A DNA stretch of 62,037 nt from Halostreptopolyspora alba (GCA_003725585.1 RJMB01000028.1:1-62037); one strand, 5' to 3'. Counted from the stretch's first letter, positions 42,661-51,786 are shown. A program made the numbers and translations. The notes: generated from the letters alone by a model not told the origin.

Positions 42661-43272
42661 ATGCCGGCCCCGATCACCGAGGAACAGAACGCCGCGGACC
42701 GCGAGACCCTGCTGGACACAGCGGAGGAGCTCTTCTACGAGCGGGGGATCCGAGCCGTGGGGATGGACGAGGTTCGCACCGCCTCCGGGCTGCCGTTGAA
42801 GCGGATCTACCGGCTCTTCGCGACGAAGGAGGACCTCGTGGTGGCGATGCTCCAGCGTCGCGACACGCGGTGGCGAACGAGCCTGGCCGCTTGGGTGGAG
42901 CAGGTCGAGGATCCCCGCGAACGCGTACTCGCGATCTTCGACTGGCTCGCCGAGTGGTTCGCCGAGCCCGGGTTCCGCGGATGCGCCTGGATCAACGCCC
43001 ACGGTGAGCTCGGCACGGCCTCGGAGGCGGTGCTGGCGGAGGTGCACTCGCACAAGCGGGCGTTCCACGAGCAGGTCGCCGCGTGGGTCCACGCCACCGA
43101 GGTGCCGGTCGTCGAACCCGTCCTGCTACTCGCCGAGGGAGCCATCGTCACCGCCGGGATCAGTGGTGACCCGGCCTCGGCCCACCACGCACGCACGACC
43201 GTGGCCACGTTGCTCGACGTGCCCCAGCAACCGGGGCACACCCCCACCAGCACCCCGACGCGCACCACCTGA
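42661..43272 (+). CDS. TetR-family transcriptional regulator
   Basis: A 203-residue repressor. The N-terminal HTH LLDTAEELFYERGIRAVGMD, then VRTASGLPLKRIYRLFATKEDLV, is typical; the C-terminal ligand domain includes FAEPGFRGCAWINAHGEL, found in the branch with a TetR_C_33-like or C-terminal-helical pocket. The last 20 residues are Pro/Thr-rich. ATG 42661 follows aaggag. It regulates itself and the divergent DUF1348 gene through the two operators. The ligand is unknown. Confidence 0.9.
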   Translation: MPAPITEEQNAADRETLLDTAEELFYERGIRAVGMDEVRTASGLPLKRIYRLFATKEDLVVAMLQRRDTRWRTSLAAWVEQVEDPRERVLAIFDWLAEWFAEPGFRGCAWINAHGELGTASEAVLAEVHSHKRAFHEQVAAWVHATEVPVVEPVLLLAEGAIVTAGISGDPASAHHARTTVATLLDVPQQPGHTPTSTPTRTT

Positions 43273-43509
43273 CACGTAGTATCTCCGGCGTGGCGAATCG
43301 CGACAGCACCCCGGGGCCGGATACCACCGGCCAGCTCCACCACCCGCGCCGCCTCGTCGCCGTCGGTGGCCGCGCACCGAGGGACGCGGTCACTGTCGGG
43401 GCACCCCGGATCGGCTCGTCCCGCGTGTTCACCACGCTGCGCGTGGCGCGCCGCTGAGAACGCGCCACTGAGAACCCCAAGACGACCCAAGACGAGGAGA
43501 GACACCACC

Positions 43510-45051
43510 ATGGGGGCGAGCGACCCGGCCACCACGGCGCACCCGCCGCGAAGCGTATGGCGCTGGATGGGCGCCGCGGCCGTCGCCGGCGCGCTCTTGA
43601 CGTTCCCGGTCCTGCCCTCCGCTCCCGCCGTGGAGGTCGAGGACGGTGATCCGGACCTGGCGGCCGAGCTCGCCGGTCTCGTCCCGGACGACTCGGCCGT
43701 GGGCGTCTCCGCCGCCGTGATCGACGACGGTGAGACCACCCACGCGACCATCGGGACCACCGACGGCAGCACCCCCGTGCGTTCGGACACCGCCTTCGAG
43801 ACCGGTTCGGTGCAGAAGGTCCTCACCGCGACGCTGCTCGCCGACATGGTGCGCACCGACGACGTCCGGCTCGACACCACGCTGGAGGAGATCTTCACCG
43901 ATGTCGACTTCGCCGACGGCGACGTCGCCGACATCACCCTGGAGCAACTCGCCACCCACCGCGCGGGCCTGCCCAACATCCACACCGACCTCGGGTACGT
44001 GTCGTCCCTGCTGCTGCACAACTACTTCGGCACCGACCCGTACCGGGGGATGAGCGACCCGGTGGAGGCGGCCGCGGACCTCACCGACGCGGGGCCCGAC
44101 GACGACACCGGCCACTCCTACTCCAACCTCGGCTTCGCCCTGCTCGGCCAGTCGCTCGCCGAGGTCGCAGGTGAGGACTACCCGACCGTGCTCACCGAGC
44201 GCGTACTCGAACCACTCGGCATGGCCAACACCACGCTCCCCACCAGCCCCGAGGTGCCACCCGGCGGAGCCGAACCCCACCGCAACCCGTGGATTCGGGT
44301 GCAGCCCTCGTTCACCCCCGAGAACGCGCCGGCCGGCCTGGGCACCTGGACCACCAGCCAGGACATGGTGACACTGCTGCGGGCGGCCATGGCGGAGGAG
44401 CCACCGGCCGTGGCGGCGGCACAGGAACCCCGCGCGCGCGGCGACACCGGGTCCTCCCACGACGAGCGCGTCGGCCTGGCGTGGATTCGGTGGAACGTCG
44501 AGGGGACCGAGGTGACCTGGCACAACGGTGGGACGGCCGGTTCGCGGTCGTTCGTGGCGCGCACCGACGACGGACGCGGGGTCGTGGTACTCGCCAACAG
44601 CGCGCGTGTCCCCGCCGAGACGATCGGTCTAGGGCTACTCGACCTGGACACGCCCGAGCTCGGCACCGGATCGAACATCCCGGTCCTGGCCACGGCCCTG
44701 TCATACCTCCTTGGCGGGGTCGTCCCGTTCGTGGTGCTGCTGCGGATGGCACGCCGGCGGGTCACCGCCTGGACACCGCAGCTGGACAGGGTGGCCGTGG
44801 TGAGCACCCTGCTGGTGGGGGCCGCCCTGTGGGTGGCCTCGTTGCGGATCGGCGACGCCGACCTCATCCCGGGCGTGTGGGCCCTGGGCGCGGGAACGCT
44901 GGCCGCGTCCGTGCCGCTGGGCGTGTGGCGCTGGCGCGGGCTTCCCCTCACCCGTGGGCCGCGGGCGTGGCACCGCTGGCGTGACCTCGGGGTCAACCTG
45001 GTCCTGGTCGCGGCGATCGCCACCGGAACGGTCTACTCCCTGTGGTGGTAG
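43510..45051 (+). CDS. Beta-lactamase-fold serine hydrolase with C-terminal membrane helices
   Basis: A 513-residue protein. An N-terminal signal or anchor (MGAAAVAGALLTFPVLP) is followed by a class C beta-lactamase/DD-peptidase-like domain with SxxK as SVQK near 100, YxN as YSN near 203 and an HxG motif as WHNGGTAG near 337. About 100 C-terminal residues then hold four hydrophobic helices (LLGGVVPFVVLLRM, VVSTLLVGAALWVASL and two more). This matches membrane-anchored serine hydrolases of the EstB/PbpX type with an outward-facing domain. ATG 43510 follows gaggaga. It is convergent with the cupin gene, with 3 bases between stops. It may act on peptidoglycan or an ester. Confidence 0.85.
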   Translation: MGASDPATTAHPPRSVWRWMGAAAVAGALLTFPVLPSAPAVEVEDGDPDLAAELAGLVPDDSAVGVSAAVIDDGETTHATIGTTDGSTPVRSDTAFETGSVQKVLTATLLADMVRTDDVRLDTTLEEIFTDVDFADGDVADITLEQLATHRAGLPNIHTDLGYVSSLLLHNYFGTDPYRGMSDPVEAAADLTDAGPDDDTGHSYSNLGFALLGQSLAEVAGEDYPTVLTERVLEPLGMANTTLPTSPEVPPGGAEPHRNPWIRVQPSFTPENAPAGLGTWTTSQDMVTLLRAAMAEEPPAVAAAQEPRARGDTGSSHDERVGLAWIRWNVEGTEVTWHNGGTAGSRSFVARTDDGRGVVVLANSARVPAETIGLGLLDLDTPELGTGSNIPVLATALSYLLGGVVPFVVLLRMARRRVTAWTPQLDRVAVVSTLLVGAALWVASLRIGDADLIPGVWALGAGTLAASVPLGVWRWRGLPLTRGPRAWHRWRDLGVNLVLVAAIATGTVYSLWW

Positions 45052-45054
45052 TGC

Positions 45055-45840
45055 TCAGTCGGGCTCGACCTCGAAGTCGGCGAACTCGAACCCCGGTGAG
45101 ACGAAGCAGCTGACCACGGACTCCTCACCGGTCAGTGGGCGCGCCGCCTGCCACGTCCCGGCCGGGACCACGACCTGTAGGTACTGGCCGGCGTCGATGT
45201 GGGGACCCAGCGTCCACTCACGCTCCTCGCCGGGCCGGTCCCCCGTTCCGCCGAGGCTCAACCGCAGGGGGCCGCCACGGTTGAACACCCACACCTCGTC
45301 GGAGCGGACCCGGTGCCACCGCGACCACTCCCCCGGGCAGAGCAGGAAATGAATCCCCGAGGCGGTGTCGCGCTGCCCCGGGTACCCCCGCGGGTGGACC
45401 TCGAGCCCCGTGCGCCACGTGGAGCGGTACCACCCCCCTTCGGGGTGTGGCAGCAGATCCAGCGTCTCAGCCGTACCGCACCGCCGTTCCACGGCCGTGA
45501 ACACGCCCGCGGGGTCGCGCCGTAGGTAGCGCACACCGATGACGGCATCGCGCCGTATGGGACCGTACACGTGCGGGAACAGCACACCGTCGGCGACACC
45601 GGGGGGCGGGCCCGGGGACGGCGCCTCCCAGCGCACCTCGGCGTCGAGCCGCCCGGTGTCGAGGACGAGGGCCACCTGCTGCTCGGTGACGTCGCGGTAG
45701 AACGCGTTGGCCACGGCCACCATGGTCGCCGAGTCCGGTGACGCGTGCGCGAACCCCTCGGTCCGCAGCGAGTCAGGAACGAGGTTCCCACCGGTCTCGC
45801 GCCACTGGCTGATCCCGGTCATGTGCAGCACATAGCGCAT
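45055..45840 (-). CDS. DUF952-cupin_5 (DUF985) fusion protein
   Basis: A 261-residue protein of two known small domains. Residues 1-110 match DUF952 (EGFAHASPDSATMVAVANAFYRD, broken by the usual loop, then LDAEVRWEAP and FPHVYGPI). Residues 118-260 match cupin_5/DUF985 (LLPHPEGGWYRSTWRT, WHRVRSDEVWVFNRGGPL, VVPAGTWQAARPL, SCFVSPGFEFADFE). Each is normally a separate protein. The cupin part is a jelly-roll that may bind a sugar or metal. A GATACT -10 ends six bases before ATG 45840, implying a leaderless transcript despite lying 49 bases downstream of menD. The role is unknown. Confidence 0.85.
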   Translation of the reverse strand: MRYVLHMTGISQWRETGGNLVPDSLRTEGFAHASPDSATMVAVANAFYRDVTEQQVALVLDTGRLDAEVRWEAPSPGPPPGVADGVLFPHVYGPIRRDAVIGVRYLRRDPAGVFTAVERRCGTAETLDLLPHPEGGWYRSTWRTGLEVHPRGYPGQRDTASGIHFLLCPGEWSRWHRVRSDEVWVFNRGGPLRLSLGGTGDRPGEEREWTLGPHIDAGQYLQVVVPAGTWQAARPLTGEESVVSCFVSPGFEFADFEVEPD

Positions 45841-45846
45841 GTGACC

Positions 45847-45852
45847 AGTATC
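45847..45852 (-). promoter_or_regulatory. -10 box GATACT of the DUF952-cupin gene
   Basis: On the minus strand GATACT is followed by exactly six bases and then ATG 45840, so +1 falls on the start codon. It indicates a promoter independent of menD. Confidence 0.5.
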
Positions 45853-45889
45853 GCCCCCACGTCGGCGGCCTAGGGATCGGGGTGTGTTC

Positions 45890-47557
45890 TCAGCGGCGCA
45901 CCGCGTGGTTCACCGCCTCCTGCAGTCGACGGCGCAGCGCCGCGGAGTCCACGCGACCAGTGCGCACCTCCACGACGCACATCCCCTCACCCAGCAGAGC
46001 CTTGGGCAGGTCACTCGCCCATTCGAGCCGGGTGTAACCAAGGTCGGCCATCGCGGCCACGCGCGCCATGTCCACCCCGTGCGGGGTGCCGAACACCCTC
46101 TCGAAATCGGGACGGCCGGCCTGCTCCATCCCGGAGAAGATCCCCCCGCCGTCGTTGTTCACCACCACGATGGTCAGCTCGGGACGCTCCTCCTCGGCCC
46201 CGATCACCAGGCCGTTCTGGTCGTGCAGCAGGGCCAGGTCACCCAGCAGCGCGTACCCTCGGCCGCCGCCACCGCGCTGGTGTGCCAGTGCGGCCCCGAC
46301 AGCCGTCGACACCGTGCCGTCGATACCACTGACCCCGCGGTTGCCGATGATCCGTGCCCCGCACCGGGCCCCCATGGTGGCGTCCATGTCCCGGACGGGC
46401 ATGCTGGAGCCCGCGAACAGCAGCGAGGAGTTGGGGAGCTGTCCGACCAGGTCTCGGGCCAGGCGTGGTTCGCTGAGCGCCTCGTCCTCGTCGAGTACCG
46501 CGTCCATGGCCGCCCGCGCCGCGGTCTCGGCGGACCGCCACGACGCGGACCATTCGTTGTCGGGAGTCGCACCGCTGGGGGCGGCGACCGCCGGGACGAC
46601 GTCCGTGGCGGTACGGACCGGATCGTCGAACGAGAGCGGATCACCCACGACGACGTGCCGGGGGGAACGTCGCAGGTAGGACAGCAGCTGGCGCGAGAGA
46701 CCCGGGCGCCCGACGCTGACCACGAGTTCCGGCTCGTGCGCGGCGACGAACTCGGGACTGGCCAGCAGCTGGCGATAGGAGGAGATCGACTCGCCACGGC
46801 GGGCGTTGGACGTGGGCTCGGCCAACAGCGGCCATCCCGTCTCGGCCGCCAGGGCGAGGTAGTCAACGGGGTCGTAGTCGCCGTCACCGCAGACGATGAC
46901 GCCGCGCTCCACCGGCGGCAGTTCCACGGGGGTGGGCTCCTGCGGGGTGGCGGGCCGCGCGATCCAGGCGCGCCCGCCCGCGCGGCCCGCCAGCGGTTCG
47001 GGCCAGTCCGCGCCGTCGGACTCATCGGGAACGAGCGGGTCACGGAAAGCCAGGTTGAGGTGGACGGGGCCCGGCCTCTCGGCCTGCGCCGCCGCCCAGG
47101 AGCGACAGGCCAACGACCGCCAGTAGTCGACCGCCCCCGGCACCGGCTCGGGAACCCCGACCTCGGTGAAGAGGCGCACGGCGGTCCCGTACAGCTGGAT
47201 CTGGTCGACCGTCTGGTTCGCGCCCGTCCCCCGCAGTTCGGGCGGCCGGTCGGCGGTCAGCAGCAACAGCGGGACCCGGCTCTGGTCGGCCTCCAGCACC
47301 GCCGGGTGGAAGTTGGCGGCGGCCGTACCGGAGGTGCACACCAGCGCGACCGCGCGTCGGGAGGCACGTGCCAGCCCGAGAGCCAGGTAGGAGGCGGAGC
47401 GTTCGTCGATGCGCACGTGCGCCCGGATGTCCGGGTGACCGACCAGGGCCAGCGCCAAGGGAGTGGATCGCGACCCGGGGGCGATCACGGCCTCGGTCAG
47501 CCCGCAACGGGCCAGCTCGTCGACGAGGACACGCGCCAGGGCGGTTGACGGGTTCAT
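45890..47557 (-). CDS. menD: 2-succinyl-5-enolpyruvyl-6-hydroxy-3-cyclohexene-1-carboxylate synthase
   Basis: A 555-residue thiamine diphosphate enzyme that joins isochorismate and 2-oxoglutarate in menaquinone synthesis. It starts MNPSTALARVLVDELARCGL, then IAPGSRSTPLALAL, and has CTSGTAAANFHPAVLEA, RPPELRGTGANQTVDQ and the ThDP/Mg motif GDLALLHDQNGLV, with glutamate 50s region ERSASYLALGLAR. ATG 47557 is exactly adjacent to a TAG of one upstream frame and overlaps the TGA of another, but has no Shine-Dalgarno of its own, suggesting coupled translation or a leaderless start. It is separated from menC by 670 bases. Confidence 0.92.
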   Translation of the reverse strand: MNPSTALARVLVDELARCGLTEAVIAPGSRSTPLALALVGHPDIRAHVRIDERSASYLALGLARASRRAVALVCTSGTAAANFHPAVLEADQSRVPLLLLTADRPPELRGTGANQTVDQIQLYGTAVRLFTEVGVPEPVPGAVDYWRSLACRSWAAAQAERPGPVHLNLAFRDPLVPDESDGADWPEPLAGRAGGRAWIARPATPQEPTPVELPPVERGVIVCGDGDYDPVDYLALAAETGWPLLAEPTSNARRGESISSYRQLLASPEFVAAHEPELVVSVGRPGLSRQLLSYLRRSPRHVVVGDPLSFDDPVRTATDVVPAVAAPSGATPDNEWSASWRSAETAARAAMDAVLDEDEALSEPRLARDLVGQLPNSSLLFAGSSMPVRDMDATMGARCGARIIGNRGVSGIDGTVSTAVGAALAHQRGGGGRGYALLGDLALLHDQNGLVIGAEEERPELTIVVVNNDGGGIFSGMEQAGRPDFERVFGTPHGVDMARVAAMADLGYTRLEWASDLPKALLGEGMCVVEVRTGRVDSAALRRRLQEAVNHAVRR

Positions 47558-47844
47558 CTATGTGTCGGGCGTGGCGATCCCCGGCCGGCAGGCCGGGAGG
47601 CAAACGCCCTCCTCCTTCTTCCTGGTATGGGTTTGGCCGTCCGCGGGTTGCCACGGGCGAACGGGGTGGTGCCTGGTGTCCTGGACAAGGTCGCGGGCGG
47701 TGGCGACGTCGCGGGTACCTGTGGCGCGCACCGCGATCCGGCCGGTGTGGGTCCCGGCGCCTCTCGTCCCCGTGGGAGCCACGACACGCGCCGTTCCCGG
47801 CGAACACTGCCGCGTGGAGGCACCGCCCCGTGGGACGAAGCCAT
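47558..47844 (-). CDS. Uncertain small ORF(s) coupled to menD
   Basis: ATG 47844 is preceded by aaaaggaggtgacccg, an ideal Shine-Dalgarno, and its frame ends in a TGA overlapping menD's ATG (ATGA). Its codons are not coding-like: about 69% GC at third positions, and the peptide is Arg/Pro/Ser-rich. A second frame from GTG 47782 has 74 codons, about 85% GC3, a normal-looking stretch (TGRIAVRATGTRDVATARDL) and a TAG directly abutting menD's ATG. A frameshift joining the two would give one small gene. No family is recognised. Confidence 0.35.
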
Positions 47845-48227
47845 CGGGTCACCTCCTTTTGCGGTGGCTGGTGCTGGTAACGGCGGGCCGCCCACCCACC
47901 AGAGCCCCTACCCGCGCCCGAGAGGCTCTGTCACCGGGCTCCCGGTCCGTGCGCGGACTCCGGTCTCAACCGCTCCCCCGTGGCCTTCCCGCCCACACGC
48001 GGCCCGGCGGCGTGCCGGGCCTCCGGTGACGGTCACCGCCCTGGCCACGGCTCCCGCCGGGAGACCGGCCCCGTACCTCTCCCAACGTGTACACCCCACC
48101 CGGACATCTCACATCCGTACGCGACACCGGCCACACAACGATCCCACCGGCCCGAGGAGCGGTGGGAAACCGTGTCGCGCCACGACCCGGCCGCGGCACC
48201 CACCCTCACCCCGGCGGGAGGTGCCCC
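47845..48227. other. Intergenic stretch between menC and the menD leader
   Basis: No gene is supported in these 383 bases. A palindrome, cggtgac-g-gtcaccg (48024-48038), is a possible operator. Confidence 0.35.
48024..48038. promoter_or_regulatory. 15-base palindrome between menC and menD
   Basis: cggtgac and gtcaccg are perfect 7-bp arms around one G. Confidence 0.35.
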
Positions 48228-49178
48228 TCATCCACCGGCCGCCTGGCGATGCCACTCCCCACGGGCGGCCGCGGCACGCTCCCGCCAGGCGTCGGGAGCG
48301 ATCTCGACGGCGCGCAACCGGTGCTCGTCCACGGTCGGGACGCGCACCGGAAGCTGACCGTCGACCGGGAGCAGCGGATCCGCGCACACGTCCGCGGTGA
48401 GCAGGTGCATCGTCGCCAGCCCACACGCGTACGGCAGCCGCGGCAGCGCGGCGGCCAGGGCCACTCCCGCGGCGAGCCCGACACTGGTCTCCACCGCGCT
48501 GGAGACCACGACCGGCAGCCCACACTCCTCGGCCACACGGACCGCGGCGCGCACCCCGCCCAGCGGTTGCACCTTGAGCACCACGATGTCGGCGGCTCCG
48601 GCGGCACTGACCCGCAGTGGATCCTCCGCCCGGCGTATTGACTCGTCGGCGGCCACCGGAACGCCGACGCGGCGACGCACCCGTGCCAGCTCCGCCAGCG
48701 TGGCGCAGGGCTGCTCGACGTACTCGAGGTCGAAGCGGCGCAACGTATCGAGTGTCGAAACGGCGGTGTCGACGTCCCACGCGCCGTTGGCGTCGATCCG
48801 GACCCGCCCCTGAGGACCGAGGGCGTCGCGCACCGCGGCGACCCGATCTATGTCGTCCGCCACCGACTGGCCGGCATCGGCCACCTTCACCTTGGCGGTT
48901 CGACAGCCGGAACTCGCGACGATGCGCTCGGCCTCCTCCGGACCGACCGCCGGCACCGTGGCGTTCACCGGAACCCACGCGCGCACCGGTTCGGGCCACC
49001 CGGTCTCGGCCGCCTCGTGGCAGGCGGCCCACCAACGCGCGCACTCCGCGGGGCCGTATTCGGCGAAGGGGGAGAACTCCCCCCAGCCCACGGCACCGCG
49101 CACCAGGACGCCCTCGCGGGCGGTGACCCCGCGGAACCGGGTCCGCATGGGGATCGAGAACGCCCGTTCGGGGGTCAC
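48228..49178 (-). CDS. menC: o-Succinylbenzoate synthase
   Basis: A 316-residue enolase-superfamily enzyme that dehydrates SHCHC to o-succinylbenzoate. The catalytic lysine pair is in RTAKVKVAD (near 97). Metal ligands are Asp in RIDANGAWD, Glu in YVEQP and Asp in AADES; the second lysine is in [13 protein letters not shown] 49178 overlaps the TGA of menB (GTGA), so the two are translationally coupled. The length is typical of actinobacterial MenC. It follows menB in the order menB-menC on the minus strand. Confidence 0.92.
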   Translation of the reverse strand: MTPERAFSIPMRTRFRGVTAREGVLVRGAVGWGEFSPFAEYGPAECARWWAACHEAAETGWPEPVRAWVPVNATVPAVGPEEAERIVASSGCRTAKVKVADAGQSVADDIDRVAAVRDALGPQGRVRIDANGAWDVDTAVSTLDTLRRFDLEYVEQPCATLAELARVRRRVGVPVAADESIRRAEDPLRVSAAGAADIVVLKVQPLGGVRAAVRVAEECGLPVVVSSAVETSVGLAAGVALAAALPRLPYACGLATMHLLTADVCADPLLPVDGQLPVRVPTVDEHRLRAVEIAPDAWRERAAAARGEWHRQAAGG

Positions 49179-50011
49179 GGCCGGCGGGGGAACTTGTCGA
49201 ACTCCGGACGGCGCTTCTCCTGGAAGGCGTCGCGGCCCTCCTGGGCCTCCTCGCTCATGTAGTAGAGCATCGTGGCGTCACCGGCGAACTGCTGCATGCC
49301 GGCCGCCCCGTCGCTCACCGCGTTGATGGCTCCCTTGACCATCCGCAGCGCCAGCGGCGACTTCCGCAGCATCTCCCGGGCCCAGTCCAGGGTCTCGGCC
49401 TCCAGGCGCTCCAGCGGCACCACCGTGTTGACCATGCCCATGTCCCGGGCTTCCCACGCGTCGTACTGGCGGCAGAGGTACCAGATCTCGCGCGCCTTCT
49501 TCAGCCCGACGGTCTGGGCCAGCAGCCACGACCCGTAGCCCCCGTCGAACGAGCCCACCTTCGGTCCGGTCTGGCCGAACCGGGCGTTGTCGGCGGCGAT
49601 CGTGAGGTCGCAGCAGACCTGGAGCACGTTGCCACCGCCGATCGACCATCCCGCGACCATGCAGACCACCGGTTTGGGCAGGCGCCGGATCTGCACCTGC
49701 AGATCGAGGACGTTGAGCCGACCGATGCCCTGGCGGGCCACGGAGTCGTCGCCCATGTAGCCGTCGTCTCCGCGGATCTTCTGGTCACCCCCGGAGCAGA
49801 ACGCCTGGTCGCCGGCGCCGGTCAGGATGATCACACCGACCTCGGAGTCGTCGCGCGCGACGTTGAACGCCTCCTGCAACTCGAAGAGGGTCTGCGGGCG
49901 GAACGCGTTATGCCGTTCGGGCCGATTGATCGTGATCTTGGCGATACCTTCGGCGGTCTCGTAGATGATGTCGGAATACTCGCCCGACCGCTGCCAATTC
50001 ACGTCACTCAC
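49175..50011 (-). CDS. menB: 1,4-Dihydroxy-2-naphthoyl-CoA synthase
   Basis: A 278-residue crotonase-fold enzyme that closes the naphthoquinone ring. It begins [19 protein letters not shown], then [15 protein letters not shown] with the MenB-specific [17 protein letters not shown] for the oxyanion hole, and [17 protein letters not shown] with the catalytic Asp/Tyr region. The end [20 protein letters not shown] is characteristic. GTG 50011 has aaggag about 11 bases upstream. It is first of the menB-menC pair and divergent from menE. Confidence 0.95.
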   Translation of the reverse strand: MSDVNWQRSGEYSDIIYETAEGIAKITINRPERHNAFRPQTLFELQEAFNVARDDSEVGVIILTGAGDQAFCSGGDQKIRGDDGYMGDDSVARQGIGRLNVLDLQVQIRRLPKPVVCMVAGWSIGGGNVLQVCCDLTIAADNARFGQTGPKVGSFDGGYGSWLLAQTVGLKKAREIWYLCRQYDAWEARDMGMVNTVVPLERLEAETLDWAREMLRKSPLALRMVKGAINAVSDGAAGMQQFAGDATMLYYMSEEAQEGRDAFQEKRRPEFDKFPRRP

Positions 50012-50189
50012 GACTGAGGGTTCTCCTTACGTGACACCGCGGACAACACGGCTCGCGCCCACGGCGGCGCGCGATGCGCACGCCCGAACGCGCTACCGGC
50101 AAGGTGACCAGCTTAGTACTTCCGGACCACCCCAGGCGCACCGGTGCCGGGGACTCGCCCCGGAGCCGCGGATCCCGCCGGAGCGTGGT

Positions 50190-50195
50190 TACCGT
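50190..50195 (+). promoter_or_regulatory. -10 box TACCGT of menE
   Basis: TACCGT is exactly six bases before GTG 50202, the leaderless spacing also seen at 9562 and 45847. Confidence 0.45.
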
Positions 50196-50201
50196 GGGGA
50201 C

Positions 50202-51395
50202 GTGCCCAACCGACCCTTGCAAGCCGTGACCGGGCTGGAGCCCTCCCATTTCACCGCGCTCCTGTCCGAGGCCCTGGAGGGACGAGGCCCCGCGCTGCTG
50301 CCGATCGGCGCCGACACCCCACCGCGGCGTACGCGCGAGCTGCTGCGTGCCATGCGTCCCGCCTCACTGCGCACTCCCGAAGGCGTCCACCCGCTCGAGG
50401 GGGCCGCGGCGACCGCCGAGGACACCTCTCTGGTGATCACCACGTCCGGATCGACCGGGACGCCCAAGGGTGTGGAGCTGTCCTCCCAGGCGCTGCTGGC
50501 CTCGGCCCGCGCGTCCGTACGCCGGATCGGCGCGGGCCCGGACGCCGACTGGCTCTGCGTGCTGCCCACCGCGCACATCGCCGGCATCCAGGTCGTGCTG
50601 CGCGCCCTGGTCAACGGGCGCGAACCGGTGTTCGCCGACTTCGACGCCGACACGGTCGCCGCCATGGCACGGGAACGCGGGCCACACGTCTCCCTCGTCC
50701 CCACCCAGCTAGACAGATTGCTCGCCTTCGGGACCGACCTCGCCGCGTTCGGCTCCATCCTCCTGGGCGGGGCCGCGGCGCGGGAGGACCTGCTGACGGC
50801 GGCCCGCGACACCGGAGCGCGGGTCATCACGACCTACGGGATGAGCGAGACCAGTGGCGGCTGCGTCTACGACGGGGTCCCGCTCGACGGGACGCGCGTC
50901 GACGTCGACCAGGAGGGCCGGGTTCTGCTGTCGGGTCCGACCCTGTTCTCGCGGTACCGGCTCGACCCGCGACGGACCGGGGAGCACCTGGTCTCCGGTG
51001 CCGACGGCCGTACCTGGTTTCGCACCAGCGACCTGGGCCACCTCGACGGCTGCCGTCTCCGGGTGCGGGGCCGGGCCGACGACGTGATCAACACCGGTGG
51101 ACACAAGGTCGTCGCCGGCGAGGTCGCGAGCGTGCTCACGCGGCTGGGGTCGGTGGCCGACGCCGTCGTGGTGGGCCGCCCCGACGACGAATGGGGGCAG
51201 CGTGTCACCGCCGTCGTGGTCCCCGACGATCCGAACGTCCCACCCACACTTGACGAACTGCGCTCCTGGGTAGCGGTACACCTACCGCGCTATGCGGCAC
51301 CGCGGGAACTGGAACTGCGGACGGAGATCCCGGTGCTCGCCACTGGAAAACCGGACATCGAGGCACTCAGGAGCCCGCACACGGCCCTAGATTGA
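50202..51395 (+). CDS. menE: o-Succinylbenzoate--CoA ligase
   Basis: A 397-residue adenylating enzyme, shorter than ordinary acyl-CoA ligases as MenE usually is. Motifs: VITTSGSTGTPKGVELS (near 80), TYGMSETSGGCVY, FRTSDLGHLDG, VRGRADDVINTGGHKV and the A10 lysine in VLATGKPDIEAL. It activates o-succinylbenzoate for MenB. GTG 50202 fits homology and sits six bases after a -10 box, without a Shine-Dalgarno. It is divergent from menB with about 190 bases between. Confidence 0.92.
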   Translation: MPNRPLQAVTGLEPSHFTALLSEALEGRGPALLPIGADTPPRRTRELLRAMRPASLRTPEGVHPLEGAAATAEDTSLVITTSGSTGTPKGVELSSQALLASARASVRRIGAGPDADWLCVLPTAHIAGIQVVLRALVNGREPVFADFDADTVAAMARERGPHVSLVPTQLDRLLAFGTDLAAFGSILLGGAAAREDLLTAARDTGARVITTYGMSETSGGCVYDGVPLDGTRVDVDQEGRVLLSGPTLFSRYRLDPRRTGEHLVSGADGRTWFRTSDLGHLDGCRLRVRGRADDVINTGGHKVVAGEVASVLTRLGSVADAVVVGRPDDEWGQRVTAVVVPDDPNVPPTLDELRSWVAVHLPRYAAPRELELRTEIPVLATGKPDIEALRSPHTALD

Positions 51396-51436
51396 CCTGT
51401 GCGCGCGTGGGCAGGATGATTCAGCCTGCGCGGTTG

Positions 51437-51442
51437 TATACT
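51437..51442 (+). promoter_or_regulatory. Possible -10 box TATACT upstream of the sigma factor leader
   Basis: TATACT preceded by ttg stands out in a GC-rich context, about 90 bases before the small ORF at 51533. No good -35 accompanies it. Confidence 0.3.
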
Positions 51443-51532
51443 GCGCGCTCCGCGATCGGGGGGAACTTCCTCGCGTCCGCGGGCGTCTACTAGGGCATCC
51501 TGCTTTTTCTCCCCCGTGAAGGAGGGCGTACC

Positions 51533-51694
51533 GTGCTGATTGCCCAATTCCAGGGGCACCGTGCGCGCGGGCCGTGTGCCAGGGGGGCGGGTCACAGACC
51601 ACCGCTTATACCTGCTCGGTGGTGTTGTCGCCAGTTCGACAAACGTGACCTATACCACGATCGCCGATATCCAATCGAGACCGGGAACATTTGA
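51533..51694 (+). CDS. Possible 53-residue leader ORF before the sigma factor gene
   Basis: GTG 51533 follows aaggaggg by seven bases, a strong Shine-Dalgarno. The frame reads MLIAQFQGHRARG and ends MET-free with PIETGNI at TGA 51694, about 90 bases before the sigma factor start. It includes CC and several Arg/His residues. No family is recognised; MLIAQ equals the first five residues of actinobacterial RpoA, but the likeness stops there. It may be a leader peptide or chance. Confidence 0.3.
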   Translation: MLIAQFQGHRARGPCARGAGHRPPLIPARWCCRQFDKRDLYHDRRYPIETGNI

Positions 51695-51719
51695 CTCTCT
51701 GACACGTTAGACATAATGG
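51691..51719 (+). promoter_or_regulatory. Candidate promoter of the sigma factor gene
   Basis: TTGACT (51691-51696) is followed after 15 or 17 bases by CATAAT (51712) or TAATGG (51714). It would start transcription about 60 bases before ATG 51787. The rest of 51396-51786 holds the small ORF and no other gene. Confidence 0.45.
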
Positions 51720-51786
51720 CGCGCCAAGTCGGCGGGGATCAATGCCGCCGCGTGCCTGACGTCTTGGAAGGGAGGGAGGTGCCCGC

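Noticed and set aside
47825-47860. ggtcacctccttttg resembles the 3' end of 16S rRNA
   Set aside because: Only the anti-Shine-Dalgarno core matches; flanks do not. It is simply the complement of a perfect Shine-Dalgarno.
51533-51547. MLIAQ start as a truncated rpoA copy
   Set aside because: Similarity to RpoA ends after five residues, which is expected by chance often enough to ignore.
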